From CBDDIP01 sp965229005 (GTDB lineage Bacteria; Actinomycetota; Acidimicrobiia; Acidimicrobiales; Ilumatobacteraceae), in NCBI GenBank assembly GCA_965229005.1, contig CBDDIP010000002.1:3534001-3598000 (forward strand): 64,000 nt of DNA, in the 5' to 3' direction. Position 1 is the first letter of the stretch. The number at the start of each line of letters is the position of its first letter. Position numbers and translations under genes: made by a program. This document shows positions 28,482-36,447 of this stretch, piece after piece. Under the pieces are notes generated by a model. That model was not told where the DNA came from and ran no database searches. It saw only the letters and a list, made by a program, of their open reading frames with translations.

Positions 28482-28781
28482 GTCGACGCTCCTTTGATGC
28501 CCGGGGTGTGGCGGTGAGTGGTCCGCGCCGCGAGCCCCCTCGCGAACATCATCGTCCTGGGCAGAGTTGTACCGGCAACATGACACTTGCGTCAACTCAT
28601 GCAGGCCCAACGGGCGCGATTTCACGCGGCGCTGTCGGCGGCCTCACAGCGCGACGCCATCCGCGACGCTCCGCGTCGAACTTGTGGTGGTCGTGGCTGT
28701 AGGTTCGTCCTCGCAGCTGGGGGCTGCACGGGAGCTTCCCGCGCCCGTCGATCAACACGTCGATCAACTGGAGGTTGTGCC
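28482..28781. other. 300-base divergent control region with operator-like site
   Basis: No gene is seen between the cyclase (minus) and the SMP-30 protein (plus). It contains the operator-like site at 28579-28596 and, just before the plus-strand Shine-Dalgarno GGAGG, an 11-base direct repeat CGTCGATCAAC at 28746 and 28758 with a 12-base pitch. No other structure is visible. Confidence 0.5.
28579..28596. promoter_or_regulatory. TetR-type operator, site 1 (two-mismatch arm)
   Basis: On the minus strand GTTGACGCAAGTGTCATG: one exact arm, GTTGAC, and one arm, GTCATG, with two mismatches to the GTCAAC seen at 29731, 39853 and 40743. It lies between divergent genes of the same catabolic island. 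Confidence 0.5.
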
Positions 28782-29711
28782 ATGGCTGAGCTCATCGAGG
28801 TCACATCAGGTCTGAAGTTCCCCGAGGGTCCGATCGCGATGCCGGACGGCAGCGTCATCCTCGTCGAGATGTTCGGGCCGCGACTGACGCGCGTCCTGCC
28901 GGACGGCACCAAAGAGACGATCGCCACGATCCCCGGCGGGCCGAACGGCGCGGCGATGGGCCCGGACAACAAGGTCTACGTGTGCAACAACGGTGCACGC
29001 TTCACCGAGACCGACATGGGTGGTCTCGTCTTTCCGGGCGCCGTCACCAAGGCCAACTACATCGGCGGGCGGATCCAAACCGTCGATCTCGGCACCGGCG
29101 AGGTCGTCGACCTGTACACCGAGTGCGACGGACGACCCTTCTGGGCCCCGAACGACCTGGTGTTCGACCTGCATGGCGGGTTCTACTTCACCGATCACGG
29201 GCTCACCGACGACGAGGAACGCATCTCCCACGTCACCGGCATCTACTACGGCAAGGCCGACGGCTCGAGCGTCCGCGAGGTCGTCTTCCCGGCCCACGAG
29301 CCGAACGGGATCGGCTTGTCGCCCGACGGCACGAAGCTGTACTGGGCCGAGACGTGGACGGGTCGCGTGATGCAGCGTGACGTCACCGGGCCGGGCGAGC
29401 TGTCCGCGCCCGGACTCGTCGACACTTCGCAGTGCCTCTACGGGTTTCCTGGCTTCCAGCTGCTCGACTCGCTCGGCGTCGACGGCGACGGCAACGTCTG
29501 CGTGGCGACGCTCGTCAACGGCGGCGTGTCGGTGATCTCGCCCGCGGGCGAGCTGATCGACTTCGTCGCGACCGGCGACCTGCTGACCACGAACATCTGC
29601 TTCGGCGGGCCGGATCTGCGCACCGCGTACATCACGCTGTCGACCACGGGCCGGCTGGTCAAGATGCAGTGGCCGCGTCCCGGCGCGAAGCTTGCACACC
29701 TCAACGATTGA
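28782..29711 (+). CDS. SMP-30/gluconolactonase-like beta-propeller protein
   Basis: 309 residues from the ATG at 28782, with GGAGG nine bases upstream; no signal peptide, so cytoplasmic. The six-bladed SMP-30 pattern is visible: TSGLKFPEGPIAMPDGSVI, PGGPNGAAMGPDNKVYVCNNG, WAPNDLVFDLHGGFYFTDHG, HEPNGIGLSPDGTKLYWAET and GVDGDGNVCVATLVNGG. Typical ligands Glu-18-like, Asn and Asp residues for a divalent metal are in place. The family hydrolyses lactones or phosphoesters; the gene lies within the catabolic island, so a lactone intermediate is plausible but not proved. Confidence 0.88.
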   Translation: MAELIEVTSGLKFPEGPIAMPDGSVILVEMFGPRLTRVLPDGTKETIATIPGGPNGAAMGPDNKVYVCNNGARFTETDMGGLVFPGAVTKANYIGGRIQTVDLGTGEVVDLYTECDGRPFWAPNDLVFDLHGGFYFTDHGLTDDEERISHVTGIYYGKADGSSVREVVFPAHEPNGIGLSPDGTKLYWAETWTGRVMQRDVTGPGELSAPGLVDTSQCLYGFPGFQLLDSLGVDGDGNVCVATLVNGGVSVISPAGELIDFVATGDLLTTNICFGGPDLRTAYITLSTTGRLVKMQWPRPGAKLAHLND

Positions 29712-29730
29712 GAGATGCGCCTTAAATCGA

Positions 29731-29748
29731 GTTGACGAGTCTGTCAAC
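29731..29748. promoter_or_regulatory. TetR-type operator, site 2 (perfect)
   Basis: GTTGACGAGTCTGTCAAC: exact six-base arms GTTGAC/GTCAAC with a six-base spacer, just after the SMP-30 gene and about 250 bases before the importer's substrate-binding protein. The left arm includes TTGAC, so the site also resembles a -35 element. Confidence 0.7.
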
Positions 29749-29998
29749 AAATTGCTTGCCTTCTGCAGCGTGCGGGCGTACGTTGCCGATGGCTGGTCGG
29801 CTCCGTTCACAACAGGGGTTTTTCGGTGTCCGCCTGGCCGGGGGATTGCAGAACGTCTGGGGACGTGAGCCACGGCAACGCGGCTCGCCGCCACCCCTCT
29901 TTCGTCGCGGGCCGGCTTCGTTTCGCCGGTTGCCGCGTCGAAGTGATGCTCATGCGGATTCCTCACATCACATCCGCAGAAAAGGGAGGAGCGACCGG

Positions 29999-31357
29999 AT
30001 GGCCGAGTCGAAGAACAACTGGGTAGTGCACGAAGGCCGGGTGACGCGTCGATCAGTACTGCTCGGCGCGCTCGGTGCAGCGGGCGCAGGCGTGCTGCTG
30101 AACGCCTGCGGCAGCGACGACAAGAAGGGTGGCAGCAGCGGTACCACCGGTGGAACGAGTGGCGGCGGCGATGTCGGCGCTGATCTCGCCAAGCTGCTGA
30201 ACATCGATGCCGCAACCGCCGGCAAGGGCCAGACCATCGACCTCGGCGCCGTGCTGGCGCTGACCGGGACCGGCTCCTTCTACGGCAAGACCATGACCCG
30301 AGGCCTCGACCTCGCTGCGAAGCACATCGAGGCAGCGGGCGGACCGAAGTACAACTACATCTACCTCGACCACAAGTCAGGCGATGCCGCTGCCGGCCAG
30401 GCAGCGATCACCGAGCTCGGCTCGAAGAAGGTGCCGGCGAAGTTCGCCTCGTACGTGGACGATCTCGGCGCGATGCTCGCAGGCACCGCGCAGTACAAGA
30501 TGTTCACGCTCGACGGCGGCGGTGGCACGAGCATCTTCGGTCAGGGTCAGCCGTACTTCTGGGGCACGCGCGCGATCACACCGAACGATCCGCTGCCGGG
30601 CCTGTTCAAGTACCTCAAGGAGACCGCACCGGACGCCAAGACGGTCGGCGTCGTCGGCTGGGACATCGGCGATCCGAACAACGGCATCGTCAAGGAGGAC
30701 ATCCTCAAGAAGATCGCCGACGGTGGGTACGAGTTCAACAACCTCTACGAGCTCGTGCCCGTGGGTGGTCAGGACTTCTCCCAGGTGCTGCCGAAGGTGG
30801 CCGACAACGAGCCCGACATCCTGCTGGTGAGCAACTACGGCCAGGACCCCGGCTCGTTCGCCAACCAGGCTGCGACGGCAGGGTTGAAGGCGATCCGCAT
30901 CGGCTTCGAGTTCACGCCGGACGGGCTCAACGCCTCGAAGGGCACGTACGACTCGGACGGGTACACGTTCGCCTACGACTACTTCGACGCGAAGAACCCG
31001 ATCAGCCCGCTCGCCAAGACGTTCGTCAGCGAGTTCAACGCGGAGTACGGGGAAGACCCGGACTTCTACGCAGCGAACTTCTACGAGAACGCCTTGGTGA
31101 TGTGGGAGGTCATCCGTCGCGTGATCAAGGGCGGCGGCGACATCAAGGACGGCGACGCGCTCGACAAGGCGTTGCAGACCAACCTCACCGTCGTCAGCGT
31201 GTACGGCGGCGATGCGAGCACGGTCGGGTCCTACACCCTCGACGCGACGACGCACTCGGTGATCAAGCGTGACATGGGTGTGTTCGAGTACAAGGGCGGA
31301 ACCGTGACGCCGAAGGCGTTCTTCGGCATCGGTGGCGAGGGCTACAAGCTGGCCTGA
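29999..31357 (+). CDS. Branched-chain-type ABC transporter substrate-binding lipoprotein
   Basis: 452 residues from the ATG at 29999, preceded by GGGAGGA. Tat-type lipoprotein signal: TRRSVLLGALGAAGAG ends in LLNACG with the acylated Cys37, so it is likely exported folded and anchored to the membrane. A Gly/Ser/Asp linker precedes a periplasmic-binding-protein fold with IDLGAVLALTGTGSFYG, KTVGVVGWDIGDPNNGIVKEDI and DFYAANFYENALVMWE, the pattern of PF13458. Ligand likely a carboxylate or amino-acid-like compound; by the island's genes it may be a substrate activated to CoA. First gene of the importer. Confidence 0.9.
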   Translation: MAESKNNWVVHEGRVTRRSVLLGALGAAGAGVLLNACGSDDKKGGSSGTTGGTSGGGDVGADLAKLLNIDAATAGKGQTIDLGAVLALTGTGSFYGKTMTRGLDLAAKHIEAAGGPKYNYIYLDHKSGDAAAGQAAITELGSKKVPAKFASYVDDLGAMLAGTAQYKMFTLDGGGGTSIFGQGQPYFWGTRAITPNDPLPGLFKYLKETAPDAKTVGVVGWDIGDPNNGIVKEDILKKIADGGYEFNNLYELVPVGGQDFSQVLPKVADNEPDILLVSNYGQDPGSFANQAATAGLKAIRIGFEFTPDGLNASKGTYDSDGYTFAYDYFDAKNPISPLAKTFVSEFNAEYGEDPDFYAANFYENALVMWEVIRRVIKGGGDIKDGDALDKALQTNLTVVSVYGGDASTVGSYTLDATTHSVIKRDMGVFEYKGGTVTPKAFFGIGGEGYKLA

Positions 31358-31364
31358 GCAAGTC

Positions 31365-31401
31365 GTGGCGGGGCTCCGCCGACCAGCAGGAGCCCCGCCA
31401 C
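31365..31401 (+). terminator. 13-bp perfect hairpin after the substrate-binding protein gene
   Basis: GTGGCGGGGCTCC and GGAGCCCCGCCAC flank an 11-base loop, seven bases after the stop codon. In importer operons such a hairpin, by partial termination or 3' protection, commonly gives more binding protein than permease. A CT-rich stretch follows, with a short T4. Confidence 0.65.
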
Positions 31402-31461
31402 ACCGTGCCTCCTATTGCGGTGTTTTGACTACTCGAACGTTCGAGAAGGGAATGCGATCTC

Positions 31462-32388
31462 GTGATCTTTGCTGTCGACGCGCACACAGTGCGCCAGCTC
31501 ACCGTCGACGGGTTCTTCCGTGGGTGCAGCTTCGGTCTGTTGGGTGTCGGGTTCGCGTTGATCCTCGGCGTCACCGGCCGCTTCCACTTCGCCTACGGGT
31601 TCACCTACGCCCTGGCGGCCTACCTCGCGTTCACGTTCACGTTTCGCGTCGACCTGCCGTTCTGGCCGGCAGCGATCATCGGCGTGCTGCTGGCCGCGGT
31701 GCTCGGCGCCGGCGTGGAACGCATCGTCTACCGACCACTCGCGGCGAACGCCGGCGCCACCGCGCTGCTGGCGGTGTTCGTCGCCGCGCTCGGCCTGGGC
31801 ATCGCCGGCGAGAACATCATCCGCCTGTTCTGGGGCAGCGAGACGCAGGCCTACTTCGGCCCCAAGCGTGAACGCATGACCCTCTGGGACACGTTCTTCA
31901 TCAACTTCGACGTGTGGCAGGCGGCGAGCGGGATCATCATCACCGTCCTGCTGGCCATCATGCTGCGGTACACCGCGCTCGGCCGGCGGATCAAGGCCAC
32001 CCGCGTCAACGCCGATCTCGCTCGCACGATCGGCATCAACGCCGACTGGACGTACGTCATCGTCTTCTTCCTCGGCACGATCTGCGCCGGCGTCGCCGCC
32101 ATCTGGTACGGCCTGAAGTACACCGTCGACCCGGGCATGGGTGCGTCGCCCGTGATCTACGCCTTCGTCGTCGCGTTCCTCGCCGGCACGGCCAAGTCGC
32201 CGATCCGCGTGTTCGCCACCGGCATCCTCATCGGCCTCATCGAGCAGTACTCGTCGATCTGGCTGTCGGTGCGTTGGACGCAGACCGCAGTCTTCGTGGT
32301 GCTCGTCGGCTACCTCACCTACCTCGCCGTCAAGAGCAGCACGTGGCGAGCCAAGCTCCGGCCCTTCAGCGCGAAAGCACGGGTGTGA
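31462..32388 (+). CDS. livH: Branched-chain-type ABC transporter permease (LivH-like)
   Basis: 308 residues from a GTG. About eight membrane spans are visible (GCSFGLLGVGFALILGVTG, FAYGFTYALAAYLAFTFTF, FWPAAIIGVLLAAVLG, IIITVLLAIM, WTYVIVFFLGTICAGVA, VIYAFVVAFLAGTAKSPI). RIKATRVNADLARTIGINADW is the cytoplasmic coupling region of LivH-type permeases. It pairs with the next gene to form the membrane channel. The gene lies 104 bases after the binding protein; its stop is five bases from the next start. Confidence 0.88.
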   Translation: MIFAVDAHTVRQLTVDGFFRGCSFGLLGVGFALILGVTGRFHFAYGFTYALAAYLAFTFTFRVDLPFWPAAIIGVLLAAVLGAGVERIVYRPLAANAGATALLAVFVAALGLGIAGENIIRLFWGSETQAYFGPKRERMTLWDTFFINFDVWQAASGIIITVLLAIMLRYTALGRRIKATRVNADLARTIGINADWTYVIVFFLGTICAGVAAIWYGLKYTVDPGMGASPVIYAFVVAFLAGTAKSPIRVFATGILIGLIEQYSSIWLSVRWTQTAVFVVLVGYLTYLAVKSSTWRAKLRPFSAKARV

Positions 32389-32392
32389 CCTG

Positions 32393-34189
32393 ATGGACCT
32401 CTGGTTCAACTACATCGATCAGATCTTCCTCTACGCGACGCTGGCGCTGTCGCTGAACCTGTTGCTCGGCTACGCCGGCCAGGTGTCGGTGGCACACGCC
32501 GCCTTCGGCGCCATCGGCGGCTACACGATGGGCTACATGGCCCAGAACCACCACTGGAACTTCATGGTGGGCACGCTCCTCGGCGTGGCGATCGCCTTCG
32601 TCATCGGCAGCATCGTCGCTCTTCCCGCGTTGAAGCTGACCGTCGAGTACCTCATCCTGCTCACCCTCGCGGTGTCGTCGGTGATCATCGGCTTCTTCGT
32701 CGCATGGCCGGCCATGGGCGGCACCTACGGCCTCATCAACCTGCCGGTCGGCGACCTGTTCGGTTGGAAGCTGCTGCGACCGCGCGACTGGCTGCTGCCG
32801 TCGTTCGTCGTGATGGTGCTCGTCTACGTCTTCTGCCGGCGCATCGGTGAGTCACCCACCGGTCGGGTGCTGAAGGGCATCCGCGAGGACCCGATCTCCA
32901 CCCAGGCGCTCGGCAAGAACGTGCTCGGCTACAAGGTCGCCGTGTTCGGCATCACCTCCGGTCTCGCCGGCCTCGCAGGCGGCTTCATCGCCGCCTGGCT
33001 GCGGTTGGCCACGCCCGGTGTGTTCGGCTTCTCCTTCTCGCTGACGATCTTCGCCGTCGTCATCTTCGGCGGGATGAGCAACCTCACGGGCAGCGTCCTC
33101 GGCGCGGCAGTCGTTGTGCTGCTCGAGCCCGTCCTCAAGCGAGTCATCAAGATGGAGGCCGCTCGCGCCAGCGTCGTCCAGCTGATCATCTACGGCCTGG
33201 CGCTGGCGCTGCTGATGCGAGTGCGGCCACAGGGTGCGCTGCCCGAGGGGTTCAGCCCGTGGCGATGGCTGCGCGGCCAACGCGGCGGCACCAAGCGCGT
33301 CGAGATGGTCGACGGGTGGGTGCCGACCACGAACATCGCCGTGAAGTCGGGTTCCGACGACGACAGCGTGCACGCCGGCGAGGGCAGCGAAGCGCGCGAG
33401 CAGGCCAAGGATCGCCGCTGGCACGAAGCCGAGGTGGTGCTCGAGACCAGAGGTGTGAGCAAGAACTTCGGTGGCATCGTCGCCGCCCGCGACCTCGCCA
33501 TCCAGTTGCGGCGCGGCACGATCACCGCGTTGGTCGGCCCGAACGGCGCCGGCAAGACGACGGTGTTCAACCTCCTCACCGGCTTCATCCCGCCGGACAG
33601 CGGATCGGTGCTGCTGAACGGGCAGGAGCTGGTCGGGCAGAACCCGGATCAGGTCGCACGGCTCGGGCTGGTGCGCTCGTTCCAGGACGTGCGCCTGTTC
33701 AGCCGGTTGAGCTGCCTGCAGAACGTGATGATGGCCGTGCAGCAGCAGCCGGGCGAGAACTTCGGCACGCTGTTCTTCCAACATCGCAAGGTGAAGCGTG
33801 CCGAGAAGCAGACCCGCGAGAAGGCGCTCGACTGGCTCGGCTTCGTCGGCATGGCCGACTTCGCCGACGTGCCCGCCGGGTCGTTGAGCTACGGACAGAC
33901 CAAGCTCGTCTCGCTGGCTCGGGTCCTGGCCACCGAGGCCGAGGTCCTGCTGCTCGACGAGCCTGCGTCGGGCATCGACACGAAGTGGGTGGACACGATG
34001 CTCGAACTGATCGAGGCCGTGCGCGACCAGGGACGCACGGTGTGCGTGGTCGAGCACAACCTCCACGTCGTCGGCCGGCTCGCCGATCACACGTACTTCA
34101 TGGAGCTCGGCGAGATCACCGCCGAGGGCACCATCGCCGAGCTGACCAACACGCCACGACTCGCGGAGGCCTACTTTGGAACAGCCTGA
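32393..34189 (+). CDS. livM: Fused ABC transporter permease (LivM) and ATP-binding protein (LivG)
   Basis: 598 residues in two parts. Residues 1-290 form a LivM-type permease with many spans (ALSLNLLLGYAGQVSVAHAA, GTLLGVAIAFVIGSIV, LAVSSVIIGFFVAWPAM, VVMVLVYVFC, GLAGLAGGFIAAWL). A 50-residue charged linker follows. Residues 345-598 form the LivG ATPase: Walker A GPNGAGKTT at about 382-390, LSYGQ signature at about 500 and Walker B VLLLDEP. In most bacteria these are two genes. It shares the transport operon, ending overlapped by 14 bases with the next ATPase. Confidence 0.9.
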   Translation: MDLWFNYIDQIFLYATLALSLNLLLGYAGQVSVAHAAFGAIGGYTMGYMAQNHHWNFMVGTLLGVAIAFVIGSIVALPALKLTVEYLILLTLAVSSVIIGFFVAWPAMGGTYGLINLPVGDLFGWKLLRPRDWLLPSFVVMVLVYVFCRRIGESPTGRVLKGIREDPISTQALGKNVLGYKVAVFGITSGLAGLAGGFIAAWLRLATPGVFGFSFSLTIFAVVIFGGMSNLTGSVLGAAVVVLLEPVLKRVIKMEAARASVVQLIIYGLALALLMRVRPQGALPEGFSPWRWLRGQRGGTKRVEMVDGWVPTTNIAVKSGSDDDSVHAGEGSEAREQAKDRRWHEAEVVLETRGVSKNFGGIVAARDLAIQLRRGTITALVGPNGAGKTTVFNLLTGFIPPDSGSVLLNGQELVGQNPDQVARLGLVRSFQDVRLFSRLSCLQNVMMAVQQQPGENFGTLFFQHRKVKRAEKQTREKALDWLGFVGMADFADVPAGSLSYGQTKLVSLARVLATEAEVLLLDEPASGIDTKWVDTMLELIEAVRDQGRTVCVVEHNLHVVGRLADHTYFMELGEITAEGTIAELTNTPRLAEAYFGTA

Positions 34190-34904
34190 ACCCTCGGGCG
34201 ACCTGCTGCTCGACGTGCGCGGCTTGCAGGCCGGCTACGGACGCAAGCACGTCGTCTACGACGTCGACCTCAATGTGCGCGCCGGTGAGATCGTCGGCGT
34301 GCTCGGCCACAACGGCAGCGGCAAGAGCACCACCATCCGCACGATCCTCGGCATCAACCCGGTGATCGGCGGCAAGATCCACTTCAACGGTCGCGACATC
34401 ACCAAGGCCAACTCGCGGTCGAACGTGAAGGCCGGGATCGCCATGATCCCGTCGGAGCGCTTCGTGTTCGCCGACCTCACCGTCATCGACAACCTGTTGC
34501 TCGGCGGCGCCAACGACCCCGACCCGAGCCGCCGGGCCAAGCGCCTGGAGCTCGTGCAGGGCCTGTTCCCGATCCTCGTCGAACGGCGCGACCAGTTGGC
34601 CGGCACGATGTCGGGCGGTCAGCAGCGGATGGTCAGCCTGGGCATGGCGCTGATGGCCAGCCCCAAGCTGCTCATGCTCGACGAGCCCTCGTTGGGCCTC
34701 GCGCCTGCCGTCGTCCAACAGATCTTCGACGCGGTGCGCAAGCTCGCCGACGAGGAGGGGTTGGCCGTGCTGCTGCTCGAGCAGAACGTCGGGCAAGCGC
34801 TGCGGATCATCGACCGCACCTACGTGATGCGCAGCGGACGGGTCATCCTCGAGGAGTCCGTCGAGCAGATGCGGGCTCGCGACAGCTACTGGGATCTGTT
34901 CTGA
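34176..34904 (+). CDS. livF: Branched-chain-type ABC transporter ATP-binding protein (LivF-like)
   Basis: 242 residues, TTG start with GGAGG eight bases upstream inside the preceding gene. Walker A GHNGSGKST, signature MSGGQQRMVSLGMALM, Walker B LLMLDEPSLGL and the LivF-type LLLEQNVGQAL are all present. Together with the fused LivG it powers import. Two ATPases are expected for a heterodimeric branched-chain importer, and both are here. The next gene starts 13 bases on and may be in the same operon. Confidence 0.93.
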   Translation: MEQPEPSGDLLLDVRGLQAGYGRKHVVYDVDLNVRAGEIVGVLGHNGSGKSTTIRTILGINPVIGGKIHFNGRDITKANSRSNVKAGIAMIPSERFVFADLTVIDNLLLGGANDPDPSRRAKRLELVQGLFPILVERRDQLAGTMSGGQQRMVSLGMALMASPKLLMLDEPSLGLAPAVVQQIFDAVRKLADEEGLAVLLLEQNVGQALRIIDRTYVMRSGRVILEESVEQMRARDSYWDLF

Positions 34905-34917
34905 TGGGAGTGGTCTG

Positions 34918-35469
34918 ATGCCGCGCATGACCGATGCCGAGGTCGAGGCGTTCCTCGACGAGCCGGGTCACCTCGTGCGCATCGGCACCGTGGACGCCGA
35001 TGGCTTCCCCAGCGTCGTGCCGACGTGGTTCATCCGTCAGGGCGACGACATCGTCTTCACGCCGCGTGGGCCGGCTGCGTTCCTGGCAAACATGCGGCGA
35101 GATCCGCGCATCGGCCTGTCGATCGACGAGGACCCGTTGCCGTACCGCAAGGTGACCGTGCGCGGGCGAGCACGCATCCTGCAGGAACCCGGCAACGACG
35201 ACGCCTGGCGCGACCTGTACCGCCGGATCGCCAAGCGCTACGTCCCGGAGGACGCGGCCGACGCCTACGTCGACGGCACCATCGATCAACCACGAGCGCT
35301 CGTCGCTGTCGCGATGTCGGGGGATGCGCTGACGACCACGTGGCGGATGCCGGTCGACGACGAAGACGGCACGGGCATCTGGGCCCGTCGCTACTACCTC
35401 GACGGCACCGCGTTCGCCGCGCTGGCCGACGAAGCACTGCAAGCAACCCAACAACCGCCGAAAGACTGA
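34918..35469 (+). CDS. Pyridoxamine-5'-phosphate-oxidase-like flavin/F420-binding protein
   Basis: 183 residues. MTDAEVEAFLDEPGHLVRIGTVDADGFPSVVPTWF and FTPRGPAAFLANMRRDPRIGLSIDEDP are the split beta-barrel opening of the PNPOx-like family, many actinobacterial members of which bind F420 or FMN and reduce or oxidise small molecules. Following the ATPase gene by 13 bases and followed by the cyclase at 12 bases, it is within one transcription unit. A substrate role in the island's catabolic route is likely but unproven. Confidence 0.85.
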   Translation: MPRMTDAEVEAFLDEPGHLVRIGTVDADGFPSVVPTWFIRQGDDIVFTPRGPAAFLANMRRDPRIGLSIDEDPLPYRKVTVRGRARILQEPGNDDAWRDLYRRIAKRYVPEDAADAYVDGTIDQPRALVAVAMSGDALTTTWRMPVDDEDGTGIWARRYYLDGTAFAALADEALQATQQPPKD

Positions 35470-35481
35470 AGGAGAGCGATC

Positions 35482-36441
35482 ATGACCGATGTCGAAGTGA
35501 GCGTCACCGATCTGTTGAAGGACGCGCCGCGCAACTGGGGCAAGTGGGGCCCCGACGATGAGGTCGGCAGCCTCAACTACCTGACACCGACGACCATCCT
35601 CGCCGCCGCCGGCAGCATCAAGTCCGGCAAGGTCTTCACCCTGCAGGTGAAGATGGCCAACCCGGAAGGCGATCCGGTGTGGCCGGGCCGCAGCGGCGCG
35701 GTGCGCACCACGGTCATCGACGAAGGCATGTACATCGCCGGCAAAGGCCCGCACTTCAGCGGCGGGGCGCACTACGCCGACGACTACATGACGTGCTTCC
35801 TGCAGGGCAGCACGCAGTACGACGCGCTCGGGCACGTCTGGTACGACGGCCAGATCTGGAACGGCTACGACGCCAAGACCACGATCGGCGGCCTGTCCAA
35901 GGCCAGCGTCCTGCCGATCGCCGAGAAGGGCGTCGTCGGACGCGGCATCCTGCTCGACATGGCCCGCTTCCGCGGCAAGGACGTGCTCGACGTCGCCGAG
36001 ACCTTCACGCACGAGGACCTCCAGGCGTGCGCCGCCAAGCAGGGTGTGGAGATCCAGAAGAACGACATCCTCGTCATCCGCACGGGCTGGATCGGCAAGT
36101 TCTACAAGGTCAGCCGCGAGGAGTTCTACGGCAACTTCGTCGAGCCGGGCCTCACCCACAGCGACGCGCTGGTGCAGTGGTTCCACGACATGGAGATCCC
36201 CAACCTCGTCACCGACACGATCGCCAACGAGGTCACGGTCGACCCGGTCTCGGGCGTGACGCTGCCGCTGCACAACGCGCTGATGCGCAACCTCGGGGTC
36301 ACGTTGACCGAGATCGCCTGGCTCGACGACCTCGCGGCCGATTGCGCTGCCGACGGCCAGTACACCTTCCTGTACTGCGCTGCGCCGTTGAAGGTGGTCG
36401 CCGCCACCGGTGCACCGGTGAACCCGATCGTCATCAAGTAG
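35482..36441 (+). CDS. Cyclase-family metal-dependent hydrolase (second paralogue)
   Basis: 319 residues. NWGKWGPDDEVGSLNYLTP at the N-terminus and HYADDYMTCFLQGSTQYDALGHVWYDG with its His/Asp ligands mark it as a PF04199 cyclase, parallel throughout to the protein at 27567-28481 (same opening, same VARFRGKDVL/LARLKGVEWL block, same ending PI/V.NPxxIK). The two copies in one island suggest related but distinct substrates or a hetero-oligomer. A Shine-Dalgarno GGAGAGC is present. Followed after six bases by a CoA ligase. Confidence 0.88.
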   Translation: MTDVEVSVTDLLKDAPRNWGKWGPDDEVGSLNYLTPTTILAAAGSIKSGKVFTLQVKMANPEGDPVWPGRSGAVRTTVIDEGMYIAGKGPHFSGGAHYADDYMTCFLQGSTQYDALGHVWYDGQIWNGYDAKTTIGGLSKASVLPIAEKGVVGRGILLDMARFRGKDVLDVAETFTHEDLQACAAKQGVEIQKNDILVIRTGWIGKFYKVSREEFYGNFVEPGLTHSDALVQWFHDMEIPNLVTDTIANEVTVDPVSGVTLPLHNALMRNLGVTLTEIAWLDDLAADCAADGQYTFLYCAAPLKVVAATGAPVNPIVIK

Positions 36442-36447
36442 CCCGCC

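Noticed and set aside
28746..28768. Direct repeat CGTCGATCAAC with a 12-base pitch before the SMP-30 gene
   Set aside because: Only two copies, adjacent to the ribosome-binding site and outside the operator pattern; too little to call a regulatory element.
31432..31445. Palindrome CTCGAACGTTCGAG before livH, considered as an SOS box
   Set aside because: The LexA consensus needs four bases between TCGAAC and GTTCGA; here there are none. No damage-related gene follows.
31429..32409. Long open frame on the minus strand across livH
   Set aside because: It is the antisense shadow of a high-GC gene; its translation is Asp/Glu/Arg/Gly rich with no domain, whereas the plus frame is a clear permease.
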